This document shows, in pieces, positions 26,197-34,897 of a stretch of DNA of 64,000 nt. Each line of letters begins with the position of its first letter. Within the stretch, counting starts at the first letter, position 1. Made by a program: the position numbers and the translations under genes. The notes under the pieces are model-generated. The model was given only the letters and a program-made list of their open reading frames with translations. It searched no databases and was not told the origin of the DNA. The DNA is taken from the NCBI GenBank assembly GCA_938045565.1, contig CALIAZ010000002.1:186001-250000 (forward strand), given 5' to 3'. Source of the DNA: an uncultured Atopobium sp. (lineage in GTDB: Bacteria > Actinomycetota > Coriobacteriia > Coriobacteriales > Atopobiaceae).

Positions 26197-26316
26197 CTTC
26201 TTTTAAACGACTGAAATGCTTGCTTACACCACTTTTCGGGACACGACCCGTTCTCGCGCAGACGAGGACATATCAAATGCCCTTTTCGTACATTAAACCG
26301 CTAAAGGAACACATTC

Positions 26317-26347
26317 AAACGGCCTAGACTACTAGTCTAGGCCGTTT
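26317..26347. terminator. Strong hairpin between the IS element and the phosphorylase gene
   Basis: Perfect 14-base arms AAACGGCCTAGACT and AGTCTAGGCCGTTT enclose a 3-base loop. T tracts are short on both sides. It probably ends the phosphorylase transcript, although it lies 105 bases after the stop. Confidence 0.6.
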
Positions 26348-26369
26348 GTTAAAATTGCTTTAATCAGTT

Positions 26370-26446
26370 GGCTTAAATCACCGCTTTGAGTTGCCGGTTT
26401 AGATCACCGGTTTGAGTTACTGATTTAACTTACTAGTTCATACTGC
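26370..26446. repeat. Degenerate 26-base tandem repeat
   Basis: Two clear units (26370-26395, 26396-26421, each with TTTGAGTT and ATCACCG cores) and a decayed third lie between the hairpin and the phosphorylase stop. Confidence 0.5.
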
Positions 26447-26452
26447 TTACAT

Positions 26453-28717
26453 TTACTTGTCAGGAGTAAGATGCCAAATCTCATCGTTATATTCAGCGAT
26501 AGTTCTATCAGATGAGAATGTTCCTGCCATAGCAATATTGGCAAGAGACTTCTGAAGCCACACTCTCCTATCCTCATAGTCATTAAACACGCGCTCTTTT
26601 GTTGAAATGAATGCTTCCAAATCAAGAAGTGTCATGAACCAGTCTTTTGAACACAAGTTTTTGTGAAGTCTCTCCAGGCGTTCCTTATTTCCAAGAGAAA
26701 TAAATTCTGGACTGATTAAGAAATCAACGAGTGGTTTAATTTGGGGTTTCTCATAAAACTCTTTTGCTTTATACCCTTTGCGCTTATAGAGGCCCACAAC
26801 CTCATCGCTTGACGCGCCAAACGTGTAGATATTCTCCTCGCCTACCAAGTCGGCAATTTCAACATTAGCGCCGTCAATAGTGCAAACAGTAATGGCACCG
26901 TTAAGCATAAACTTCATGTTGGAAGTTCCAGAAGCCTCCTTAGAAGCTAACGAAATCTGCTCTGAGATATCCGCTGCTGGAATAACATGCTCAGCTGCAG
27001 TAACGTTGTAATTCTCGATCATTATCACCTGAAGATATGGTGAAACATCTGCATCGTTTGCAATCAAAGACGAGAGAACAAGAATTGCATGAATGATGTC
27101 TTGGGCAGCCACATATGCTGGTGCAGCCTTACCACCAAAAATGACAGTAATAGGATGCTTTGGAAGGTGCCCAGACTTAATATCAAAATATTTCCAAATC
27201 AAATAAAGCAATAGCATTTGCTGACGCTTATATTCGTGGAAACGCTTCACCTGGACATCAATAATGGAATCAGCGTTGACGCTTGCATTTTGATTATCCA
27301 GTAAAAACTTAACCATTCGATCTTTTGCTGCTTGCTTTATCTGTTGTAGCTGATTGAGGACTTCCTCGTTATCGCGATACTCTAAAAGTCCCTCGAGATT
27401 ACCAGTTGTTCTCCAACTATCTCCTATCAACGTATCAAGATACTCAGCAAGTTCTGGATTACAGCCCATCAACCAGCGACGGAAAGTAATTCCATTAGTC
27501 TTGTTTGAGAACTTTTCTGGATACAAATCAAAGAATGACTTGAGTTCTGTCTCTTCCAAAATCTTAGTATGAAGTGCTGCAACACCATTGATACTAAAGC
27601 CGTAATGAATGGCAAGGTTAGCCATGTGAACTTTCTTATCAATGATGACTTGTACACTTGGGTCTGCAACGGTACTGCGGATGCGCTGATCAAGCTTTTT
27701 GATAATCGAAGCAATCTTTGGAGAAACTTCCTCAATAAATTTAAGGGGCCATTTCTCAAGAGCCTCTGCCAAAATCGTATGATTTGTATACGCGACCAGT
27801 GAAGAAACAATGTCTACAGACTCTTCAAACGAGATTTCGTATTTTTCGGTCAGGATACGAATAAGCTCTGGAATTACCATTGTTGGGTGCGTGTCGTTAA
27901 TCTGAATCACAACATAGTCAGCAAGGTCGTGAATATTGCTGCCGCGCTCAACTGCCTCTTTAACAATCAGCTGTGCAGCATTAGAAACCATAAAGTATTG
28001 CTGATAAACGCGAAGAAGCTGGCCATCTTCGTCCGAATCATCGGGATACAAAAAGAGCGTCAAATTCTTTTTTAATGCGGTCTTATCAAAATCAATAGCG
28101 TCATCAGAAACTAATGAGTCATCAATGCTTTGCAGGTCAAACAGGCGAAGTCTGTTTTTCTTTGTTCGGTCATATCCCAAAACGTCAATGGAATAGAGCT
28201 CAGACGTCACCGAGAAATCCCTAAATTCCACGGTAAATGACGTCTTCTCATCTTCAAGCCATCTGTCATCAGAAAGCCAAGCGTCTGGAACAGCGGTTTG
28301 TTGTCTGTCTAAAAACTTCTGATGGAAGAGGCCAAAATGATACTTAAGACCCACACCATCGCCTGGCAGGCCAAGAGTTGACATAGAATCGATAAAGCAT
28401 GCTGCCAGCCTACCAAGACCGCCATTTCCAAGCGAAGGCTCAACTTCAAGCTCTTCGATGTCTTCTAATGAATGACCCGCCTTGGAGAGCTGCTCTTTTA
28501 CCTCATTATAAATTCCCAGATTAATGAGGTTATTTGAAAGTAGCTTGCCAATAAGAAACTCTGCAGAGATGTAATAAAGCCTCTTCTTACCATCGTTTAA
28601 TGGTAGAGCGTCTGACTTACTCTTTACCACCTGAAGCAGTAATTCAAAAACCTGACTGTCAGCAATTTCAGACAGAGGCTGACCAAATTGTTGAAGAGAT
28701 AAGGTGTCTAAGTTCAT
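26453..28717 (-). CDS. glgP: Glycogen/maltodextrin phosphorylase
   Basis: This PLP enzyme releases glucose-1-phosphate from alpha-1,4-glucans. The 754-residue product has the family blocks EPSLGNGGLGRLAACFIDS, QINDTHPT, TNHTILAEALE, RFHEYKRQ and the PLP-lysine region EASGTSNMKFMLNGA. It is slightly shorter than E. coli MalP. It directly follows malQ (TAATG overlap) in the maltodextrin locus, so maltodextrin is the likelier substrate than stored glycogen; no glycogen synthesis genes are seen. GAGGAG precedes the ATG. Confidence 0.96.
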   Translation of the reverse strand: MNLDTLSLQQFGQPLSEIADSQVFELLLQVVKSKSDALPLNDGKKRLYYISAEFLIGKLLSNNLINLGIYNEVKEQLSKAGHSLEDIEELEVEPSLGNGGLGRLAACFIDSMSTLGLPGDGVGLKYHFGLFHQKFLDRQQTAVPDAWLSDDRWLEDEKTSFTVEFRDFSVTSELYSIDVLGYDRTKKNRLRLFDLQSIDDSLVSDDAIDFDKTALKKNLTLFLYPDDSDEDGQLLRVYQQYFMVSNAAQLIVKEAVERGSNIHDLADYVVIQINDTHPTMVIPELIRILTEKYEISFEESVDIVSSLVAYTNHTILAEALEKWPLKFIEEVSPKIASIIKKLDQRIRSTVADPSVQVIIDKKVHMANLAIHYGFSINGVAALHTKILEETELKSFFDLYPEKFSNKTNGITFRRWLMGCNPELAEYLDTLIGDSWRTTGNLEGLLEYRDNEEVLNQLQQIKQAAKDRMVKFLLDNQNASVNADSIIDVQVKRFHEYKRQQMLLLYLIWKYFDIKSGHLPKHPITVIFGGKAAPAYVAAQDIIHAILVLSSLIANDADVSPYLQVIMIENYNVTAAEHVIPAADISEQISLASKEASGTSNMKFMLNGAITVCTIDGANVEIADLVGEENIYTFGASSDEVVGLYKRKGYKAKEFYEKPQIKPLVDFLISPEFISLGNKERLERLHKNLCSKDWFMTLLDLEAFISTKERVFNDYEDRRVWLQKSLANIAMAGTFSSDRTIAEYNDEIWHLTPDK

Positions 28718-30210
28718 TACTTCTCCTCTTTGTACACCCTAAAGTACATCTCAGTGATAGTTCTTAAGAAATCTTCTGTGTGGCGCGTAATAGCCCCCTG
28801 CTTCATGCGCCAGCACCAGTTGCCGCCAACAGTGGCCGGAATATTCATGCGTGCAGAATCGTCTAAGCCGAGAAGATCTTGCATAGTGTGAATACACGTA
28901 TCACTCACAGAAGCTGCGATTCCACGAGAAAGCGCCTCACCAATTGGCTCATCTTTTGAGCGATACAAGTAGATATCTGCCTGTTCACGTTCTCTATCAC
29001 TAGCCTGTGTCTCGTACCAACCGCGAGCAGTTGGATTGTCATGTGTTCCTACATATGCAATGGTATTTGCTGTGTAGTTGTGAGGAAGATCTCTTGAATC
29101 GTGCTTTCCATCAAATCCATATTGCAAGATTTTCATTCCTGGGAAACCAGTTTTTTCTCGCATAGCAATGAGTTCTGGTGTAATCAAACCCAGGTCCTCT
29201 GCAATGATTGGAAGCTTTCCAAGTTGTTTCTCTAGCTCCTCAAACAGCTCCATATCTGGGCCCTTTGTCCATTTGCCTTCTGTGGCTTCCGCAGCTCCGT
29301 AAGGAATCTCCCAGTATGCTTCAAAGCCCCTAAAATGATCGATTCGAAGCACGTCAAACATCTCAAGATTGGTGCGTACTCGCCAAACCCACCATGCATA
29401 ATGTGATTTCTTCATATAGTCCCAGTTATAAATGGGGTTTCCCCAATATTGACCGGTAGAAGAAAATTGATCAGGAGGAGTTCCCGCAACCGTAATAGGC
29501 TGTCCTGTTTCATCCGTTTTAAACAGTTCTGGCTGTGCCCACATCTCAACAGAATCTCGTGAGACATAGATGGGAAGGTCACCAATTATGAGCACGCCCC
29601 TTTTATTGGCATAAGCCTTAACCTTTGCCCATTGAGTAAAGAAGAAATACTGAGTCATCTTGTGATACAAAACTGACTTTTGTAGCTTCTTGATTTCTTC
29701 TGCAGTTGTCTCGTTTCTGTGTTGGTAAAGTTTTGGCCACTCCCAGTAGGCCTTATGTCCAAATTCTTCCTTTAAGGACATGAACTCCGCATAAGGATCA
29801 AGCCACTCCGTCTGATCACGACAGAACTTCTCAAAATCAGTAGGTACATCCTGCATAAACCTAACAAAAGCGCGATTAAGCAAGCGACGATGGTTCACAA
29901 AAAGCTCGCCATAATCAACACAGGTTTTGCTAGTTCCAAAGGAAATATCTTCAAAGTCCTCTGACTTCAAATATCCAAGTTTCTCAAGATTTTTTAAATC
30001 AATATAGTATGGGCTTCCTGCTGCAGCAGAAAATGACTGATAAGGAGAGTCACCATAACTTGTGGTGGTAAGAGGCAAGACCTGCCAATACCTTTGTTTA
30101 GTTCTGACGAGAAAATCAATAAAATCGTAGGCTTCTTTGCCAAACGTGCCAATCCCATATGAATTTGGAAGAGAAGAAACGGCCATAAGTACTCCGCTTG
30201 CTCGTCCCAT
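28717..30210 (-). CDS. malQ: 4-alpha-glucanotransferase (amylomaltase)
   Basis: This enzyme transfers maltosyl units between maltodextrins, releasing glucose and lengthening chains for the phosphorylase. The 497-residue GH77 protein has GIGTFGKEAYDFIDFL near the N-terminus, IGDLPIYVSRDSVEMW, the nucleophile region LRIDHFRGFEAYWEIP, and the acid/base ITPELIAMREKTGFPGMKILQ block with EDLG. The ATG at 30210 has AGAGGCA upstream. An intrinsic-type terminator lies only about 20 bases before the start, between this gene and the ATPase gene, so its expression probably depends on read-through or RNA processing. The stop overlaps the phosphorylase start. Confidence 0.96.
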   Translation of the reverse strand: MGRASGVLMAVSSLPNSYGIGTFGKEAYDFIDFLVRTKQRYWQVLPLTTTSYGDSPYQSFSAAAGSPYYIDLKNLEKLGYLKSEDFEDISFGTSKTCVDYGELFVNHRRLLNRAFVRFMQDVPTDFEKFCRDQTEWLDPYAEFMSLKEEFGHKAYWEWPKLYQHRNETTAEEIKKLQKSVLYHKMTQYFFFTQWAKVKAYANKRGVLIIGDLPIYVSRDSVEMWAQPELFKTDETGQPITVAGTPPDQFSSTGQYWGNPIYNWDYMKKSHYAWWVWRVRTNLEMFDVLRIDHFRGFEAYWEIPYGAAEATEGKWTKGPDMELFEELEKQLGKLPIIAEDLGLITPELIAMREKTGFPGMKILQYGFDGKHDSRDLPHNYTANTIAYVGTHDNPTARGWYETQASDREREQADIYLYRSKDEPIGEALSRGIAASVSDTCIHTMQDLLGLDDSARMNIPATVGGNWCWRMKQGAITRHTEDFLRTITEMYFRVYKEEK

Positions 30211-30227
30211 AGTTGCCTCTTTCGCAA

Positions 30228-30266
30228 AAAGAGTACTGGCTTATCTCTTTCAAGATAAGCCAGTAC
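30228..30266 (-). terminator. Terminator between the sugar ATPase gene and malQ
   Basis: Perfect 14-base arms (GTACTGGCTTATCT at 30233-30246 with 30253-30266), a 6-base loop and five T residues follow on the minus strand. The malQ start is about 20 bases further on, leaving no room for a separate promoter. Confidence 0.8.
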
Positions 30267-30272
30267 AAAGCT

Positions 30273-31466
30273 TTAATACTTAACTAGATTATCTTGCGTA
30301 TTCTTATCAAAGAGATGAACAGCGTTATCTTCAAATTTAAACCATACCTGATCGCCAATGTTGAGGTTTCGTTTTGCAAGTTCAGTTGCAGGAACGATAA
30401 GAACAAAGTTGCCGTCATCAGTATGAACATGAAGGTGAACTGTGGAACCCATAAGCTCGCTTACTTCAAGATTGCCCTTGAAAGCACCAATTTCATTTGG
30501 CTCAGTCAGATAAATCTGCTCTGGTCTAATGCCAACAATAACATCTGTTGCAGGTGCAGCTACCCAAGACTGTGCTAACAGATTGGCCATCTCAGGAGAA
30601 ATTTCAAATGACATGCTTTCTGTCTCTACATGGAACTCATTGTCCACACGGATAAGATGTGCGTCAAAGAAATTCATTTGTGGCATGCCAATAAATCCAG
30701 CAACAAAGAGATTTGCAGGCCTATTGAACACTTCTTGTGGAGTTCCAATCTGCTGTACAAAGCCATCCTTCATAATGACAATACGATCGCCCAAGGTCAT
30801 AGCTTCTGTTTGGTCGTGTGTAACATAGACAAAAGTTCCATTGACCTTTTGACGAAGCTTAATGATCTCTGTACGCATCTGATTTCTTAGCTTTGCATCA
30901 AGGTTTGAGAGTGGCTCGTCCATCAAGAAGACTTTTGGATCACGAACAATTGCGCGGCCAATTGCAACACGCTGACGCTGGCCACCAGAAAGCGCCTTTG
31001 GCTTACGATCAAGATATGCCGTAATGCCCAGTGTTTCTGCAGCTGCACGGACCTTCTCGTCAATGACTTGAGGATCAACCTTTTTAAGCTTAAGGGTAAA
31101 CGCCATGTTGTCGTAGACGGTCATATTTGGATACAAGGCGTAGCTTTGGAATACCATTGCAATGTCGCGGTCTTTTGGCGCAACGTCATTGACAAGCTTT
31201 CCGTCAATATAAAGCTCACCAGCAGAAATATCTTCTAGGCCTGCAATCATGCGAAGCGTAGTAGATTTGCCGCAACCCGAAGGACCAACAAGCACCACAA
31301 ACTCGTGCTCCTTAATAGTGAGATTGAAGTCTTGAACAGCGACAACACCTTCTTCAGTCACCTCAAGGTTGCTCTTTTTCTGCTCAGTTTTCTTACCAAA
31401 GAGAGACTTGCGCTTCTTCTCATTTGGGTAAATCTTTTTTATATTCTTTAAAACGATTTCTGCCAT
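30273..31466 (-). CDS. malK: Sugar ABC transporter ATPase (MalK/MsmK/UgpC type)
   Basis: This 397-residue ATPase energises carbohydrate importers. It has Walker A GPSGCGKST, signature LSGGQRQR, Walker B VFLMDEPLSNLD, the H-loop VTHDQTEAMTLGDRI and a C-terminal OB-like regulatory domain (VGIRPEQIYL). A 30-residue Lys-rich insertion (KKRKSLFGKKTEQKKSNLEV) near residues 15-35 separates the first strand from the usual continuation, which is uncommon. It lies 48 bases after the second permease gene. ATPases of this type often serve several sugar importers, so it may not be dedicated. Confidence 0.93.
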   Translation of the reverse strand: MAEIVLKNIKKIYPNEKKRKSLFGKKTEQKKSNLEVTEEGVVAVQDFNLTIKEHEFVVLVGPSGCGKSTTLRMIAGLEDISAGELYIDGKLVNDVAPKDRDIAMVFQSYALYPNMTVYDNMAFTLKLKKVDPQVIDEKVRAAAETLGITAYLDRKPKALSGGQRQRVAIGRAIVRDPKVFLMDEPLSNLDAKLRNQMRTEIIKLRQKVNGTFVYVTHDQTEAMTLGDRIVIMKDGFVQQIGTPQEVFNRPANLFVAGFIGMPQMNFFDAHLIRVDNEFHVETESMSFEISPEMANLLAQSWVAAPATDVIVGIRPEQIYLTEPNEIGAFKGNLEVSELMGSTVHLHVHTDDGNFVLIVPATELAKRNLNIGDQVWFKFEDNAVHLFDKNTQDNLVKY

Positions 31467-31514
31467 GATAAAACCTTTCAGAAATGCCTATAGCTTGCTG
31501 CAATACATTGAGAT

Positions 31515-32354
31515 TTAGCCTTTTACCGCGCCAGAAATGACACCATTGATGATGTAGCGCTGGCACAGCAAATACATAATGACAATTGGGATAATAACCA
31601 TCATGATGCAGGCAAACATTGGACCCATCTCTACGCGTCCATATCCACCTCTAAAGTACTGAATCAGAATTGGGATAGTTTGGTATTTGGTTCTATCCAG
31701 TACGAGGTATGGAAGCAAATAGTCATTCCAGACCCACATGGTTTCGAGAATACCAACAGAAATATACGTTGGCTTCATAATAGGTAAAACAACATGGAAG
31801 AATGTCTGAAGTGGATTGCAACCATCAATAGTTGCAGCTTCCTCAATCTCAAGAGGAATGGTCTTAACAAATCCAGCAAACATGAATACTGCTAATCCAG
31901 CACCAAAGCCCAAGTAAATGAAGCAAATGTTAAAAGGAGTATTAAATCCAAGTGTATTTGCCATATTGGACAGCGTGAACATAAGCATCTGGAAAGGTAC
32001 TACCATCGAGAAGACAAACAGGTAGTACAAAATGTTACTAATGCGATTTTTTACACGAACAATAAACCATGCACACATTGAGCAGCAAACCAAAATCAAC
32101 GCTACGGATGTGATGGTAATTACTAGAGAATATCCAAAGGCTGCTAAAAAGCCTTGCTTCTCTAAAGCGGCAATGTAGTTAGCAAAACCTGCAGAGTTCT
32201 CTGATGTAACAAAATCAAACGCCGTGGATGTAGTAATAGTTGTTTCTTCTTTGAATGAATTCATCAAGATCATAACCATTGGATAAATCCATGCAAGAGA
32301 AAGAATGGTAAAGAATACAGCAAGAATTTTATTAATGATTTTATCGCGCTTCAT
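31515..32354 (-). CDS. Sugar ABC transporter permease (MalG type)
   Basis: This is an inner-membrane permease of 279 residues with six predicted hydrophobic segments and the ATPase-coupling EAA loop (EIEEAATIDGCNPLQTFFHVVLP). I chose the ATG at 32354 (MKRDKIINKI) because GGGAGGTG precedes it and it overlaps the stop of the first permease gene (TAATG). The frame upstream to 32408 runs inside that gene. With the lipoprotein and MalF-type permease it makes a CUT1-type oligosaccharide importer, most likely for malto-oligosaccharides, given malQ and phosphorylase downstream. Confidence 0.93.
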   Translation of the reverse strand: MKRDKIINKILAVFFTILSLAWIYPMVMILMNSFKEETTITTSTAFDFVTSENSAGFANYIAALEKQGFLAAFGYSLVITITSVALILVCCSMCAWFIVRVKNRISNILYYLFVFSMVVPFQMLMFTLSNMANTLGFNTPFNICFIYLGFGAGLAVFMFAGFVKTIPLEIEEAATIDGCNPLQTFFHVVLPIMKPTYISVGILETMWVWNDYLLPYLVLDRTKYQTIPILIQYFRGGYGRVEMGPMFACIMMVIIPIVIMYLLCQRYIINGVISGAVKG

Positions 32355-33208
32355 TATTGCTGCACCTCCCTTGACCTGGTGGCTCTCAGCTGAATCATGA
32401 CAATACAAATAACTAAAATGCAGAAAATAACAGCTTTAGCCTGGCCGATACCCATCCACTTTGCTCCCTGTCGAGCGTAGAAGGTATTGTAGATATTAAG
32501 AGCAAGCATTTCAGTTGCGTGCTTAGGCTCACCTGCAGTAAGCGCCAGATTCTGATCAAATAATTTAAAGCCATTTGTTACCGTCAAGAAAAGACAAATA
32601 GTAATGGTAGACATAAGGTTTGGAATTTTTACCTTCCAAAGTGTCTGCCAAGCATTTGCTCCATCAACTCTCGCTGCTTCAAGATAATCACTTGGGATAG
32701 ACTGCAGGCCAGCAATATAAATGATCATCATGTAACCAACTTGCTGCCAAAGAGTAAGAAGAATCATTCCCCAGAATCCAGCAGTGCTATTAAGCGCAAG
32801 AAGCTGCTCGCCCACAATAGAAAGCGCGCAGTTAATCAAAATATTCCAGATGTATCCCAGAACAATGCCGCCAATAAGATTAGGCATAAAAAAGACAGTT
32901 CTGAATGAATTGGTACCCTTAAGGTCTTTTCTAGTTAAGGCAAGCGCAATTGCAAGCGCTAATACATTAATAAGAACTGTTGAGACTAATGCAAATAATG
33001 CGGTATACCAAAAAGCATTAGCAAACTGTGGGTCAGAGAAAGCTGCTACATAGTTATCTAGACCAACTGGTTTAGCATCGCTAATGGTAATAAATTTACA
33101 AAACGAAAGATAAAATCCCTGCACAAACGGAATCATAAAGCCAAACAAAAAAGATAGCGCAGTAGGCAGAACAAATAATGGCCACCACCGCTTCAACATC
33201 TTAGCCAT
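32354..33208 (-). CDS. Sugar ABC transporter permease (MalF type)
   Basis: This 284-residue permease has six hydrophobic segments and the EAA loop (DYLEAARVDGANAWQTLWKVKIP). I chose the ATG at 33208 (MAKMLKRWW), preceded by GGAGGGTA; the frame upstream to 33268 crosses a perfect palindrome and has no ribosome-binding site. It partners the MalG-type permease that it overlaps. It lacks the long periplasmic loop found in E. coli MalF, as is usual for Gram-positive CUT1 systems. Confidence 0.93.
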   Translation of the reverse strand: MAKMLKRWWPLFVLPTALSFLFGFMIPFVQGFYLSFCKFITISDAKPVGLDNYVAAFSDPQFANAFWYTALFALVSTVLINVLALAIALALTRKDLKGTNSFRTVFFMPNLIGGIVLGYIWNILINCALSIVGEQLLALNSTAGFWGMILLTLWQQVGYMMIIYIAGLQSIPSDYLEAARVDGANAWQTLWKVKIPNLMSTITICLFLTVTNGFKLFDQNLALTAGEPKHATEMLALNIYNTFYARQGAKWMGIGQAKAVIFCILVICIVMIQLRATRSREVQQ

Positions 33209-33228
33209 AGAGATACCCTCCAATAACA

Positions 33229-33262
33229 AGAGACGAGAAGAGAGATCTCTCTTCTCGTCTCT
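33229..33262. repeat. 34-base perfect palindrome between lipoprotein and permease genes
   Basis: The sequence is its own reverse complement over 34 bases, centred at 33245/33246 (AGAGACGAGAAGAGAGA and its complement). There is no long T tract. Hairpins in this position commonly protect the upstream lipoprotein mRNA and reduce permease expression. Confidence 0.85.
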
Positions 33263-33291
33263 CACCAATCAAAGCATTACTAGAAGGACTA

Positions 33292-34602
33292 CTATGCGTT
33301 AGCCTCTTTTTCAGTCTTCCAACCATCAACGAATGCGGACTTAACAGCATCCCAGTCCTCTGTTCCTGCTGCATAGCCCTTAAGTGCACTGGAGAGATTG
33401 TTCTTCCACTCCTGAGAAGGAATGTAAATGAAGTCCCAAGCCACGGACTCATTACCCTTCTTTGCATACTCAGCTGCAATGTTTGCAAGGGCGTTCTTAG
33501 TTGCCTTTGCATTCTTGAATGGAATGGTGAAGCCCATATCCTCAGCGATTGCAGTGGTAGCAGTATCAGAAGTTACGCACCAATAGATAAAGTCAAGCGT
33601 TGCCTTCTGGGAAGCATCATCTGCCTTGGAGCTTACGCACCAGTAGTTCTCGCCACCAGAGCACATACCCTGCTTCTCTTCACCCTTTACGCCAATGTAA
33701 ATTGGAATCATACCAAGAGCATCGTCACCAAGCTTCTTGATGTCGTTATATGCCCAAGTACCGTTCTGGTAGAAGACTGCGTCGCCGTTGACAAACTCTG
33801 CAACAGCATCATCACCGGTCTTGCCAGAAAGCTCTGTTGGGCTGCATGTAGCATTATTGATATAGAGATCAAAAATCTGCTTGTAGTTAGGGAGATACGT
33901 TCCCTTAATTTCCTTAGCCTCAGGCTTACCAGTATCCTTGAACTCATAGTACAGAGGAAGATTTGCAAGGTGTGTGGTAAAACGCCAGTCAGAACTGGAA
34001 TCAAGGCCAGCACTGGTAAATGCACCCTTTACGCCAAGCTCTGCTTTGCGAGCCTGAATATCCTCAACGACCTTCTTCAGTGAGGCAAAGTCCTTGATGT
34101 CGTCTCCCTTATAGCCAGCCTTCTCAAGCAGCTTCTTGTTGTAGATAATGCCGTAGTCTTCCTCTACATAGTCAACACCGTAGACAACGCCATCCTCCTG
34201 AAGTTTAAGAGCGTCATTGGTAAGCTCATCCAGAATCTTGGCACCCTTTAGGTCAATACAGTAATCCTTTACACCAATAAGACCAGAAGGACCATTTGTC
34301 TGGAACAGTGTTGGAGCTACAGAAGCGTCCTTGTTAATCTCAGACTGGAATGTCTGTGCATAAGTATCAGAAGCAGCGGTTACTACCTTTACAGGAACCT
34401 TTGTTTCCTCAGTATACTTAGCTGCAAGATCTTTCCACTGCTGATCAGACTCAGGCTTGAAGTTTAGAAAGTAAACAGAGCCTTTTGCTGAATCAGATTC
34501 TCCCTGCTTTGAAGGATTATTTCCTCCACAAGCAACAAGACCCAGTGAGCAAAGAGCTGATGCACTTAAGGTGACAAACTGCCTACGATTGATACCGGAC
34601 AT
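33292..34602 (-). CDS. Sugar ABC transporter substrate-binding lipoprotein
   Basis: This is a 436-residue extracytoplasmic solute-binding protein of family 1. The N-terminus MSGINRRQFVTLSASALC has a twin-arginine-like motif (RRQFV) followed by a lipobox LVAC, giving a lipid-anchored cysteine at residue 25. The mature part begins with a Gly/Asn/Ser-rich linker. It is the first gene of the importer operon, with a strong AAGGAGGAG site. The neighbouring malQ and phosphorylase genes point to malto-oligosaccharides. It is divergent from the GntR regulator. Confidence 0.93.
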   Translation of the reverse strand: MSGINRRQFVTLSASALCSLGLVACGGNNPSKQGESDSAKGSVYFLNFKPESDQQWKDLAAKYTEETKVPVKVVTAASDTYAQTFQSEINKDASVAPTLFQTNGPSGLIGVKDYCIDLKGAKILDELTNDALKLQEDGVVYGVDYVEEDYGIIYNKKLLEKAGYKGDDIKDFASLKKVVEDIQARKAELGVKGAFTSAGLDSSSDWRFTTHLANLPLYYEFKDTGKPEAKEIKGTYLPNYKQIFDLYINNATCSPTELSGKTGDDAVAEFVNGDAVFYQNGTWAYNDIKKLGDDALGMIPIYIGVKGEEKQGMCSGGENYWCVSSKADDASQKATLDFIYWCVTSDTATTAIAEDMGFTIPFKNAKATKNALANIAAEYAKKGNESVAWDFIYIPSQEWKNNLSSALKGYAAGTEDWDAVKSAFVDGWKTEKEANA

Positions 34603-34711
34603 AAGACTCCTCCTTAGAGAGCGCTCCTATCCCTTTGCTAGGTTGAAGCCTCTTCTCTTGATTTTCATAAGCTATGCTTTGATACACGTTCAAAACAATT
34701 TTGCTTACGTC

Positions 34712-34741
34712 TATAAAATAAAAGTATATTTGTACTATCAA
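34712..34741 (-). promoter_or_regulatory. Probable promoter of the mal operon
   Basis: On the minus strand TTGATA (34736-34741) and TTTTAT/TTTATA (34712-34718) are 17-18 bases apart. It abuts the palindrome at 34741-34756, so a bound regulator would block it. Confidence 0.5.
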
Positions 34742-34756
34742 GTTGTTTAAACAACT
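34741..34756. promoter_or_regulatory. Palindromic operator candidate
   Basis: AGTTGTTTAAACAACT is a perfect 16-base palindrome touching the -35 of the probable mal promoter. It is a candidate site for the divergently encoded GntR-family regulator or a LacI/CcpA-like protein. Confidence 0.5.
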
Positions 34757-34897
34757 CACCCTTGAGCGGTATGAAATTATCGGTAAATGGTATGAAAGGA
34801 ATCATTTTATGTAACTTTCATTTTATAAAGCTACTATCTAATCAAGAGCAATTTGAACATGCAACTCCAACCTTCAACAGCACGTTAAGGAAAAAAT

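Larger units (their letters stand above)
25314..26242 (-). mobile_element. IS256-type insertion sequence, internally deleted
   Basis: The ends match over 20 bases at 18 positions: GTCTCAAAAAGTGGTGTAAG at 25314-25333, with its near-complement at 26223-26242. The exact core AAAAGTGGTGTAAG (25320-25333 and 26223-26236) is certain. The total of about 920 bases is shorter than the usual 1.3-1.4 kb, because the transposase gene lacks its middle. I could not find a convincing target duplication. The transposase gene lies on the minus strand. Confidence 0.8.
34603..34897. other. Divergent control region of the mal locus
   Basis: This 295-base A/T-rich region lies between the lipoprotein gene and the GntR gene. 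It holds a likely minus-strand promoter, a 16-base palindrome and two GGTATGAAA direct repeats (34769-34777 and 34789-34797). All are listed or described separately. Confidence 0.6.

Noticed and set aside
25306..26250. Target-site duplication flanking the IS element
   Set aside because: The 8 bases outside each end do not match at either boundary I tried, so no duplication can be claimed.
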